From contig NZ_SEWE01000006.1 of assembly GCF_004167665.1 (NCBI RefSeq), positions 62,001 to 126,000 on the forward strand: a stretch of DNA of 64,000 nucleotides. The letters are read 5' to 3'. Source of the stretch: Hymenobacter persicinus (GTDB lineage Bacteria; Bacteroidota; Bacteroidia; Cytophagales; Hymenobacteraceae). The notes below the pieces were generated by a model. The model had not been told where the DNA came from. It searched no databases and saw nothing but the letters and a program-made list of their open reading frames with translations. Shown here in pieces: positions 15,658 to 23,921 of the stretch (position 1 is the first letter of the stretch; each line of letters begins with the position of its first letter). The position numbers and the translations under genes are program-made.

Positions 15658-18600
15658 TTAGCCCAGCGTCAGCACCAGGTCGTCAGCGTTGACCAGGGTG
15701 CCTTCCGGCAGCTGCAGGCTTTGCACGGTCGTGTCGTCGGGGGCGGTGATGGTGGTTTCCATCTTCATGGCCTCGATGATGAATAGCGGGGTGTTTTTCT
15801 TAACCGGCTGCCCATTCTGCACCAGCACCTTTGATAGCATGCCCTGGAGCGGGGCGCCCACCTGCCGGGGGTTGCCCTTGTCAATTTTCTGGTTGCGCAC
15901 GGTCTTGACTTCCACCGACTTGTCGCGCACTTCCAGGTTGCGGGTCTGCCCGTTGAAGGAGAAGAACACGGTGCGGCAGCCGTCGCCGTTGACCTCGCCC
16001 ACGGACCGCAGCTTAATAATCACTGACTTGCCGCGGGCAATGTCGATGATGGTTTCCTCGCCGGGCTTGAGGCCGTAGAAAAACACCCGGGTCGGCACCA
16101 CCGACACGTCACCAAACTCCTGCAAATGCGCCCAGTACTGCTCGAATACCTTCGGGTAGAGCAGATAGCTGAGCAGGTCGGTGAACTTGCCCGGCGCCCC
16201 GAACTTGGCTTCAAACTCCTTCATCTCCTTCTTGAAGTCGATGGGCTTGAGGTGCTCGTTGGGCCGGTCGGTGAAGGGCTTTTCATCCTTGAGAATCAGC
16301 TTCTGCAGTTCCTTAGGCCAGCCGCCCTCGGGCTGCCCGATGTCGCCGCGGAACAAACTCTGCACCGACTCGGGAAAGCTCAGCGCGTGGCCCTTGTCGA
16401 GCACGTCGGCCGTGGTCAGGTTGTTGGTCACCAGAAACAAAGCCATGTCGCCGACCACTTTCGATGAAGGCGTCACTTTCACGATGTCACCGAACAGCTC
16501 GTTGACATCAGCGAAGGTCTTTTTCACCTGCTCGAACTTGTCGCCCAGGCCCAGCGCGGCGGCCTGGGGACGCAGGTTGGAGTACTGACCGCCGGGAATC
16601 TCGTGCTGGAACACCTCCGAGGTGCCCGCCTTGAGGCCCGACTCAAAGGGGTAGTAGTACTCGCGCACGGTTTCCCAGTAGTTGGAGAAATCGTTGAGGC
16701 TCTCCTGGTTGAACTCCCGGTGCCGGGGCGTGCCGCGAAACATTTCCACCACCGCGTTGAAGTTGGGCTGGGAAGTCAGGCCCGACAACGAGCCCATAGC
16801 CACGTCAATCACGTTCACGCCCGCTTCCACCGCCTTCAGGTAGGTAGCCGGCTGCAACGACGAGGTGTCGTGGGTGTGCAGGTGAATCGGAATCTTGACC
16901 GTCTCGCGCAGGGCCGTAATCAACTCGGTGGCGGCGTAGGGCTTGAGCAGGCCGGCCATGTCCTTGATGCACAAGATGTGGGCGCCGGCGTCTTCGACCT
17001 GCTTGGCCAGGCGCAGATAGTAGTCGAGGGAGTACTTCTGGTTGCGCTTGGGGTCCAGAATGTCGCCGGTGTAGCAGATGCTGGCCTCGGCGAGGCCCTT
17101 GGTTTTCTTGCGCACAAAGCTGATGCAGGACTCCATGCCCGGCAGCCAGTTCAGCGAGTCGAAGATGCGGAACACGTCGACGCCGGTTTCCCAGGCCTGC
17201 TGCACAAACCGCTCGGTCAGGTTATCCGGATACGCCTTGTAGCCCACGCCGTTGGCCCCGCGGATCAGCATCTGGAGCAGGATGTTGGGCACAGCTTCGC
17301 GGATTTTAGCCAGCCGTTCCCAGGGGTCTTCGTGCAGAAAGCGCAGGGCCACGTCGAAGGTCGCGCCGCCCCAGACTTCCATCGAAAACGTCTGCGGGTG
17401 CATTTTGGCGTAGCGCTCCGCCACCTTGAGCATGTCGAACGTGCGCATGCGCGTGGCCAGCAGGCTCTGGTGGGCGTCGCGGAAGGTGGTATCGGTGTAG
17501 TGGATAAGCGGGTCCTCGCGCAGCCACTGGGCAAAGCCTTCGGGGCCCAGCTCGGTGAGCTTGTTTTTGGTGCCGGGCTGATAGTCGGCGGCCGGGTCGA
17601 AGGTGGGCAGCTTGGGCTTGCGCAGCTCCCGCTTGGGGTCCACGAGGCCCTTCACGTCGGGGTTGCCATTCACGATAATGTCGCCCACGAAGCCCAGCAC
17701 CTTGGAGCCGCGGTCCTGCCGGGGCTTGTAGCGGAACAGCTCGGGGTGGTCCTTGATAAAGTCCACGTTGGCGTGCCCGCTCACGAACTCGGGGTGGGCA
17801 ATGATATTCTGCAGAAACTGGATGTTGGTGCGCACCCCGCGGATGCGGAACTCGTCCAGGGTCCGGGCCATCTTCGAGGCCGCCCCTTCCAGCGTGGGCG
17901 CGTGGGCCGACACCTTGACCAGCAGCGAATCAAAAAACGGCGAAATCTTGGCGCCCTGGTACACCGAGCCCTGGTCGAGGCGGATGCCGAAGCCCCCGGC
18001 CGAGCGGTAGGCCACGATGGTGCCATAGTCGGGCTTGAAGTCGTTTTCGGGGTCCTCGGTGGTAATGCGGCACTGAATGGCGTAACCCGTTTTCATCGGC
18101 TTGCCGCCCACTTCCAGCCCAATTTCAGGGTCGGAGAGCCGGTAGCCGTCGGCAATGTAGAGCTGGGTTTTGATCAGGTCGATGCCGGTTATCATCTCCG
18201 TCACGGTGTGCTCCACCTGAATGCGCGGGTTCACCTCAATGAAGTAGATGCGGTCCAGCTCGGGGTTCACCAGGAATTCGACCGTGCCCACGTTGTTGTA
18301 GTTCACGGCCCGGCAGATGCGCAGGGCATACTCGTAGAGCAGGTGGCGCTGGTGGTCGGCCAGATCGAGCGAGGGGGCCACCTCCACCACTTTCTGAAAG
18401 CGGCGCTGCACCGAGCAGTCCCGCTCGTAGAGGTGGACGATGTTGCCGTAGGTATCAGCCACAATCTGCACTTCGATGTGCTTGGGCCGCTCCACATACT
18501 TTTCCAGGAACACGGTGTCGTCGCCGAAGGCTTTCAGGGCCTCGTTGCGGGCCTCGAAGAAGCCCCGCTCCAACTGCTCGTCGTCCCGAATCACGCGCAT

Positions 18601-19107
18601 GCCCCGGCCGCCGCCGCCGGAGGCCGCCTTGAGCATCACCGGATAGCCGATGCGGTTGGCCTCGCGCTGGGCCGTTTCGAAGTCGTTGAGGTCGTCCTGG
18701 CTGCTTTCGATGATGGGCACCTGGCACTGCACGGCCACTTTCTTGGCCGCCACCTTGTCGCCAAGGGCCTCCATCACTTCGGGGCGCGGGCCCACGAAGC
18801 GGATGCCTTCGTCCCCGCAGCGCCGGGCCAGGGTGGCATTTTCGGAGAGAAAGCCGTAGCCAGGGTGAATGGCGTCCACGCCGTTTTCCTTGGCCACCCG
18901 CAGAATGCCCTCAATGTCGAGGTAGGGCTTGAGCGGGTCGTCGTCGCGCCCGATCTGGTAGGCCTCGTCGGCCTTGTAGCGGTGCAGGGAGTAGCGGTCC
19001 TCGTAGGTGTAGATGGCCACGGTCGGGATGCCTAGCTCGGTGGCGGCGCGCAGCACGCGGATGGCAATTTCGCCGCGGTTGGCGACCAGCAGTTTACGAA
19101 TGTTCAT
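15658..19107 (-). CDS. pyc: Pyruvate carboxylase
   Basis: 1149 residues, the full length of single-chain pyruvate carboxylase. Biotin carboxylase domain ~1-460 (KLLVANRGEIAIRVLRA, the ATP-grasp loop AASGGGGRGMRVI, EVNPRIQVEHTVTE). Carboxyltransferase TIM barrel ~530-800 (TDTTFRDAHQSLLATRMR, MEVWGGATFDVALRFL). PYC/OADA domain ~870-1000. Biotinyl domain ~1075-1149 with the acceptor Lys in EAMKMETT. It carboxylates pyruvate to oxaloacetate to refill the TCA cycle. It is monocistronic, with an AT-rich upstream region of about 200 bases shared with the divergent SDR gene. Confidence 0.97.
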   Translation of the reverse strand: MNIRKLLVANRGEIAIRVLRAATELGIPTVAIYTYEDRYSLHRYKADEAYQIGRDDDPLKPYLDIEGILRVAKENGVDAIHPGYGFLSENATLARRCGDEGIRFVGPRPEVMEALGDKVAAKKVAVQCQVPIIESSQDDLNDFETAQREANRIGYPVMLKAASGGGGRGMRVIRDDEQLERGFFEARNEALKAFGDDTVFLEKYVERPKHIEVQIVADTYGNIVHLYERDCSVQRRFQKVVEVAPSLDLADHQRHLLYEYALRICRAVNYNNVGTVEFLVNPELDRIYFIEVNPRIQVEHTVTEMITGIDLIKTQLYIADGYRLSDPEIGLEVGGKPMKTGYAIQCRITTEDPENDFKPDYGTIVAYRSAGGFGIRLDQGSVYQGAKISPFFDSLLVKVSAHAPTLEGAASKMARTLDEFRIRGVRTNIQFLQNIIAHPEFVSGHANVDFIKDHPELFRYKPRQDRGSKVLGFVGDIIVNGNPDVKGLVDPKRELRKPKLPTFDPAADYQPGTKNKLTELGPEGFAQWLREDPLIHYTDTTFRDAHQSLLATRMRTFDMLKVAERYAKMHPQTFSMEVWGGATFDVALRFLHEDPWERLAKIREAVPNILLQMLIRGANGVGYKAYPDNLTERFVQQAWETGVDVFRIFDSLNWLPGMESCISFVRKKTKGLAEASICYTGDILDPKRNQKYSLDYYLRLAKQVEDAGAHILCIKDMAGLLKPYAATELITALRETVKIPIHLHTHDTSSLQPATYLKAVEAGVNVIDVAMGSLSGLTSQPNFNAVVEMFRGTPRHREFNQESLNDFSNYWETVREYYYPFESGLKAGTSEVFQHEIPGGQYSNLRPQAAALGLGDKFEQVKKTFADVNELFGDIVKVTPSSKVVGDMALFLVTNNLTTADVLDKGHALSFPESVQSLFRGDIGQPEGGWPKELQKLILKDEKPFTDRPNEHLKPIDFKKEMKEFEAKFGAPGKFTDLLSYLLYPKVFEQYWAHLQEFGDVSVVPTRVFFYGLKPGEETIIDIARGKSVIIKLRSVGEVNGDGCRTVFFSFNGQTRNLEVRDKSVEVKTVRNQKIDKGNPRQVGAPLQGMLSKVLVQNGQPVKKNTPLFIIEAMKMETTITAPDDTTVQSLQLPEGTLVNADDLVLTLG

Positions 19108-19316
19108 AGCGCGAAAAGAGCGGTTTGGCGTGGAGGTGACGTTCAGGACCGAAAGCTAGGCAAAAGGACGGCAAGGGCGCGAATCAAACAGCGAATTTTT
19201 GCTAACAGCAATTATTCGCATAGTTGCTATTCTTCAAAAACGGGATTTAGGTTACAATATATAAACCTTGGCTGCGCAGCCTAGTTGTCAGCTCGTACCT
19301 CGACTGTAGCTCCTGC

Positions 19317-20033
19317 ATGGATTTTTCGCAAAAGAACATTCTTCTCGTTGGTGCCTCGTCCGGCATTGGGCTGGCCACGGCCGAACTGCTCCAAGGACTT
19401 GGGGCTCACCTGTTCACGGCTTCCCGCCACGAATCGGCGGAGCTGGCCGCGCTGGGCACCACGTTTCTACCCTGGGACGCCACCCAGCCCCTGCCGGCCG
19501 ACACGCTGGCGGCCTTGCCCGAGGTGTTGCACGGGGTGGTCTACTGCCCGGGCAGCATCAAGCTGCGCCCCTTCGAGCGGATTCCCCTCGACGACTTCCG
19601 CTCCGACTTCGAGCTGAACGTGCTTGGGGCCGTGCAGGTGCTGCAGGCCGTTATGAAGAAGCTTAAAAAGGCCGAGGGCGCGTCGGTGGTGCTCTTCAGT
19701 ACGGTGGCCGCCACTACGGGTATGAGCTTCCACGCCAGCATTGCCACGGCCAAGGCCGGTCTGGAAGGCCTCACCCGGGCCCTGGCCGCCGAGTACGCCG
19801 CCAGCGGCGTGCGGGTGAATGCTGTGGCGCCCACCCTGACCGATACGCCCCTGGCCGCCCCGCTGCTCAACACGCCCGAAAAGCAGGAAGCCAGCGCCAA
19901 GCGCAGCCCGTTGCAGCGCATTGGTCAGCCCCGGGACCTGGCCTACATGGCCTCTTTTCTGCTCTCCGACCATAGCTCCTACATTACCGGCCAAGTGCTG
20001 CCCGTGGATGGCGGCATGGGCCGGCTGAAGTAG
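19317..20033 (+). CDS. SDR-family protein lacking the catalytic Tyr
   Basis: 238 residues with a Rossmann fold: NAD(P) motif LLVGASSGIGLATA (11-20), NVLGAVQVLQ, GASVVLFSTVAATTG with Ser128, C-terminal GQVLPVDGGMG. The active-site YxxxK reads IATAK (Ile142...Lys146), so the catalytic Tyr is replaced by Ile. It may bind nucleotide and a ligand without classical dehydrogenase activity. It is immediately upstream of the photolyase with a heptad palindrome between them, an arrangement that suggests co-transcription. Light-linked clusters containing SDR and photolyase genes occur in other bacteria, but the role here is inferred. Confidence 0.85.
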   Translation: MDFSQKNILLVGASSGIGLATAELLQGLGAHLFTASRHESAELAALGTTFLPWDATQPLPADTLAALPEVLHGVVYCPGSIKLRPFERIPLDDFRSDFELNVLGAVQVLQAVMKKLKKAEGASVVLFSTVAATTGMSFHASIATAKAGLEGLTRALAAEYAASGVRVNAVAPTLTDTPLAAPLLNTPEKQEASAKRSPLQRIGQPRDLAYMASFLLSDHSSYITGQVLPVDGGMGRLK

Positions 20034-20035
20034 GG

Positions 20036-20136
20036 GTTTTAGTTGTTCATTGTTGGCTGTTAGGTCTTAGGAGCAGCCGTCAGCAAGGCCGAACAACTAA
20101 GTAACTGACAACCAACAACGAGCAACTGACAACTAG
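20036..20136. repeat. Heptad-structured imperfect palindrome between SDR and photolyase genes
   Basis: The left arm is TAGTTGT, TCATTGT, TGGCTGT, TAGGTCT. The right arm is AACAACT, AAGTAAC, TGACAAC, CAACAAC, GAGCAAC, TGACAAC, TAG, in 7-nt phase right up to the photolyase ATG at 20137. The heptads resemble those inside rnpB (58050-58129). Confidence 0.78.
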
Positions 20137-21456
20137 ATGAAAATCGTTCTGTTCTGGCACCGGCGCGACCTGCGTCAGCATGATAACGCGGGGCTGACGG
20201 CCGCCCTGGAAAGCGGGCTGCCGGTGGTGCCCCTGTTTATCTACGACCAGGAAATTCTCAGCCAGCTGCCCACCAAGCGCGATGCCCGCGTCACGTTCAT
20301 CTTCGACGCGGTGGAACAGCTGGCGGCTCAGACCAAGGCAGCCGGCGGCACGTTTCTGGCTTTTTACGGCCAGCCGGAGAAGATTTTCACCCAGCTGCTC
20401 CAGGAGCACGACGTGGCCGCCGTGTACACCAACGAGGATTACGAGCCCTACGCCACCGAGCGGGACGCAGCCATCGGGAAGCTGCTGAAAAAGCACGACG
20501 CGGAGCTGCACCTCGTCAAGGACCAGGTGATTTTTGCCAAGGACGAGCTGCTCAGTAAGTCGGGCAAGCCCCAGCGGACTTACGGCTCCTACAACAGGGC
20601 CTGGCACGCGGCCCTGCGGGACGAGCAGCTCCGGCCCTACCCCACCAAGCGGCAGTTCAAGAAAGAACACCTCCACCACGTTGCCAAGGCCCCGGCCCGG
20701 CCCACGCTGGCCGACATGGGCTTTGAGCGCAACGAGCAGCCGGTGCCGCCCGCCAAGCTGCCTTCCGATGCGGTGGTGAAACACTACGACCAGACCCGGG
20801 ACCAGCCCGCCCTGGAGCCCGGCAGCACCCGCCGCTCGGTGCACCTGCGCTTCGGCACGCTCAGCGTGCGGGAAATGATGGCCCAGGCTCGGGAGCTGAA
20901 CCCCAAGCTGCTCGACGAGCTGATCTGGCGCGACTACTTCATGATGCTGCTCTGGCACTATCCCGAAACGGCCACCAAAAGCTTCGAGAAGCGCCTGCGC
21001 CGGGTGCCCTGGCGCAACAACGAAAAGGAATTTCAGGCTTGGTGCGAAGGCCGCACGGGCTACCCGCTCGTGGATGCGGGCATGCGGGAGCTCAACGAAA
21101 CCGGCTACCTGCCCAACCGGGCCCGGATTGCGGCGGCGGGCTTTCTGGTCAAGCACCTGCTCATCGACTGGCGCTGGGGGGAGCGGTACTTTGCCGACAA
21201 GCTCATCGACTACGAAATGGCTAACAACGTGGGCAACTGGCAGTGGATGGCGGGCACCGGCGTGGTGGCCGCGCCCTGGTTTCGGGTCTACAGCCCCCTT
21301 AGCCAGCAGGAGCAGTACGACCCCCAGCTGGCCTACGCCCGGCAGTGGATTCCCGAATTCGGTACCGATAAGTACCCCGCGCCCATCGTGGAGCACAAAT
21401 TGGCTCGCCAGCGCGCCATCGACACGTTGCGGGCGGCCTACCGGGCGGCCGAATAA
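20137..21456 (+). CDS. phr: Deoxyribodipyrimidine photolyase (cryptochrome/photolyase family)
   Basis: 439 residues. N-terminal alpha/beta photolyase domain 1-~130 (IVLFWHRRDLRQHDNAGL). C-terminal FAD-binding domain: STRRSVHLRFGTLS, the catalytic-region ELIWRDYFMMLLWHYPE, TGYPLVDAGMRELNETGYLPNRARIAAAGFL and NWQWMAGTGVVAAPWFR, which includes the Trp/Asn residues that contact FAD and the lesion. It repairs cyclobutane pyrimidine dimers using near-UV/blue light. Whether it is CPD-specific cannot be decided by eye. It follows the SDR gene and precedes a TetR regulator. Confidence 0.95.
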   Translation: MKIVLFWHRRDLRQHDNAGLTAALESGLPVVPLFIYDQEILSQLPTKRDARVTFIFDAVEQLAAQTKAAGGTFLAFYGQPEKIFTQLLQEHDVAAVYTNEDYEPYATERDAAIGKLLKKHDAELHLVKDQVIFAKDELLSKSGKPQRTYGSYNRAWHAALRDEQLRPYPTKRQFKKEHLHHVAKAPARPTLADMGFERNEQPVPPAKLPSDAVVKHYDQTRDQPALEPGSTRRSVHLRFGTLSVREMMAQARELNPKLLDELIWRDYFMMLLWHYPETATKSFEKRLRRVPWRNNEKEFQAWCEGRTGYPLVDAGMRELNETGYLPNRARIAAAGFLVKHLLIDWRWGERYFADKLIDYEMANNVGNWQWMAGTGVVAAPWFRVYSPLSQQEQYDPQLAYARQWIPEFGTDKYPAPIVEHKLARQRAIDTLRAAYRAAE

Positions 21457-21523
21457 AGGCCGCCGGCAGTCGTTTTAATCCGGTCCGGCAGGAACCTCCG
21501 GACCCTCTGCCGGTTATAGAAGC

Positions 21524-22156
21524 ATGGAAAAAGAGCGCATCAAACAGGCTTACCTCGACCACGTGCTGCGCAAAGGCGCGGCCCCGGCTTCGGTATATAA
21601 GCTGACCCAGAAGCTGGGCCTTCCCGAGGCTGATTTCTACCGCTACTACGCCACTTTCGACGCCATCGACCGGGATATCTGGGCCGACTTCGGGCGCGAC
21701 GCCCGGGCGCGGGCGGCCCAGGAGCCGGTGTGGGCTACCTACGGGGCCCGCGAGAAGCTGCTGGCGTTTTACTTTACCCTGCTCGAAATCCTGAAGCAGC
21801 ACCGCAGCTACGCCCTGTGGTCGTTGCGGACGTACTTGCCCGCGGTGCCCGGCCTCACGCCCCGGGTGCTCGACGACTTCCGCCAGGACTTCGAGCAGTT
21901 TGTGGAAGAGTTGCTGCGCGAAGGCCGCCATACCGAGGAAGTGGCCTCCCGCCCGCTGGTGCAGGGCCAGTACCCGCGCTTTTTCTGGGCTCAGGCGCTG
22001 TTTGTGCTGGGCTTCTTTGCCAAGGACGACTCGCTCAACTTCGAGCGCACCGACGCCGCCGTGGAAAAGGCCGTGACGCTGAGTTTCGACCTAGTGGGCC
22101 GCAACTCTCTGGATTCGGCCCTGGACTTTGCCCGCTTCCTGATTCGTCGCCGCTGA
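21524..22156 (+). CDS. TetR-like transcriptional regulator
   Basis: 210 residues, all helical. The N-terminal ~45 residues form a divergent TetR helix-turn-helix (LDHVLRKGAAPASVYKLTQKLGLPEADFYRYYATFDAIDRDIW). The rest is a ligand-binding/dimerisation domain (LLAFYFTLLEILKQHRSYALWSLR). Its stop overlaps the start of the ABC1 kinase gene (TGATG at 22154), so the two are translationally coupled. The photolyase is 67 bases upstream. It probably controls its own cluster. Confidence 0.85.
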   Translation: MEKERIKQAYLDHVLRKGAAPASVYKLTQKLGLPEADFYRYYATFDAIDRDIWADFGRDARARAAQEPVWATYGAREKLLAFYFTLLEILKQHRSYALWSLRTYLPAVPGLTPRVLDDFRQDFEQFVEELLREGRHTEEVASRPLVQGQYPRFFWAQALFVLGFFAKDDSLNFERTDAAVEKAVTLSFDLVGRNSLDSALDFARFLIRRR

Positions 22157-23517
22157 TGCCGGAAGAACCCGAACTGCCTGCTCCGCTACCCCCATCGGCG
22201 GCCGCCGGGGCCCCCGCGTCCTCGCTGGATTCGCTGCCGACCACCAAAGTGGCCCGGGCGGCCCGCTTCGCCAAAACCGGCCTGAAAGTCGGCGCCAACT
22301 ACGTGAAGCACTACGCCCGCCGCTCGGTGGGCGCCGACAGCAGCTCCGCCGACCTGCACCAGGCCAACGCGGCCGAGCTATACGGGGCGCTAAGCGAAAT
22401 GAAGGGCTCGGTGCTGAAGGTGGCGCAGATGCTGGCCATGGAGAAAAACCTGCTGCCCACGGCCTACGCCGACCAATTTGCTCAGGCCCAGTACCAAACT
22501 CCGCCTTTGTCGGGCCCGCTGGTGGTCAAGGCGTTCCAGACGGCCTTTGGCAAGTCGCCCTTCGCATTGTTCGATGAGTTTGACCTGCAGGCCCGGCAGG
22601 CGGCTAGCATCGGGCAGGTGCACCAGGCCCGCAAAGACGGGCAGCTCCTGGCCGTGAAAGTGCAGTACCCCGGCGTGGCCGACAGCATCCGCTCCGACAT
22701 CCGGCTCGTGAAGCCCATTGCCCTGCGGGTGATGGGGCTCAGTGAAGCCCAGGTGCGGCCCTATCTGGAGGAGGTAGAAACCCGCCTGCTCGAAGAAACC
22801 AACTACGTCCTGGAGCTGCAGCGTGGCACCGACATCGGGGCCCGCTGCGCCCATTTGCCCCACCTGGAGTTTGCCCGCTACTACCCCGAGCTGTCGGCGG
22901 CCCGCATCCTGACCATGGACTGGCTGGCGGGTCAACACCTGAAGGAATTTCTGCTCACCGAGCCCAGTCAGGCCGTGCGCAACCAGCTTGGGCAGGCTTT
23001 ATGGGATTTCTACGCCTTCCAGATGCACACGCTCCGGCAGGTGCACGCCGACCCCCACCCCGGCAACTTCCTGCTCCGCTCCGACGCGGGCGGCACCGTG
23101 GGCGTGCTCGACTTTGGCTGCGTGAAGGAAATTCCGGCCGACGTCTACGCGCTGTTTACGGCCCTGCTCACGACCGAAACCCTGGCCGACGAAACCCGGC
23201 TGGCGGATCTACTCACCCAGGCTGGCGTGCTGCGGCCCGACGATTCCCCCGCGCGTCGCGCCTTTTACCTGCGCACCATGCAGGCCTCGCTCGAGCTGGT
23301 AGGCCGCCCGTTTCGCCAGCCCACTTTCGACTTCGGCGACCCCGCCTACATGCAGGCTCTCTATGCCCTCGGCGACGACCTTTTGCAGCAGCCCGAGCTA
23401 CGCCAGCAGCGCGAACCCCGGGGCTCAGAGCATTTTATTTACCTCAACCGCACCTACGTGGGCCTCTACGCCCTGCTCACGGAACTCGGCGCCGTGGTAC
23501 AGACCGGCGCCCGATAA
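22156..23517 (+). CDS. ABC1/UbiB-family atypical kinase (AarF-like)
   Basis: 453 residues from ATG 22156, which overlaps the TetR stop by one base; the open frame extends further upstream but only inside the TetR gene. After a Pro/Ala-rich start come the family motifs: KxGQ-like EMKGSVLKVAQMLAME, A-rich nucleotide loop QAASIGQVHQA, the VAIK-type Lys in LLAVKVQYPG, Glu in ETRLLEETNYVLELQ, catalytic loop VHADPHPGNFLL and DFG in VGVLDFGCVKEI. UbiB-type proteins support quinone or isoprenoid lipid homeostasis through ATPase activity. The TetR pairing suggests a regulated role here. Confidence 0.92.
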   Translation: MPEEPELPAPLPPSAAAGAPASSLDSLPTTKVARAARFAKTGLKVGANYVKHYARRSVGADSSSADLHQANAAELYGALSEMKGSVLKVAQMLAMEKNLLPTAYADQFAQAQYQTPPLSGPLVVKAFQTAFGKSPFALFDEFDLQARQAASIGQVHQARKDGQLLAVKVQYPGVADSIRSDIRLVKPIALRVMGLSEAQVRPYLEEVETRLLEETNYVLELQRGTDIGARCAHLPHLEFARYYPELSAARILTMDWLAGQHLKEFLLTEPSQAVRNQLGQALWDFYAFQMHTLRQVHADPHPGNFLLRSDAGGTVGVLDFGCVKEIPADVYALFTALLTTETLADETRLADLLTQAGVLRPDDSPARRAFYLRTMQASLELVGRPFRQPTFDFGDPAYMQALYALGDDLLQQPELRQQREPRGSEHFIYLNRTYVGLYALLTELGAVVQTGAR

Positions 23518-23625
23518 GCCCGCGGGCGCCAACTGCCTTCTGAGGCCATGGTTGTAGCATCTGGTTTACCGCGGCTTCGTTTCGACGCAGCCCGCCGCGC
23601 CCAGCCGGAACCCTGATCACCCCTA

Positions 23626-23659
23626 AGCTCAGCTATTGTTATAGCTGAGCTTTTTTTTG
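23626..23659 (+). terminator. Intrinsic terminator after the photolyase/ABC1 cluster
   Basis: AAGCTCAGCTA / TAGCTGAGCTT perfect 11-bp stem with loop TTGTTA and a run of eight T. Confidence 0.93.
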
Positions 23660-23921
23660 TGCTACTCCCGGCTTTCAACTCTGCTGAAACTCTGATAGAT
23701 TTACCCCTGAAGTCACCTATTCCACACCCGCTTACCTGACTATTTCCTACCCAAGCCAGCTCTGTGCTCCCGCCATCGGCACAGTAATTTGAAGGCAGTA
23801 GCCACGCCTTTTTAACCTGTTTACTTGGCGGCGAAAAAATGCCCGATACGGCAAGCTGCCGCTGCTGGCGTTTCGCCGTTGCTCCTGTATTTGCCCCTCT
23901 GATTCTTACTTTCTGTAGCGT
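23660..23921 (+). other. Non-coding leader region of the T9SS nidogen-like gene
   Basis: Mixed-composition sequence with no convincing reading frame. TAGATTTA at 23696-23703 is a weak -7-like match, but no paired TTG at proper spacing is convincing. I see no hairpin or repeat in it. Confidence 0.4.

Noticed and set aside
16603..19035. 810-codon open frame opposite pyruvate carboxylase
   Set aside because: High-GC antisense shadow: the protein on the other strand is a full-length pyruvate carboxylase, and this translation is His/Val/Gly-rich with no domain.
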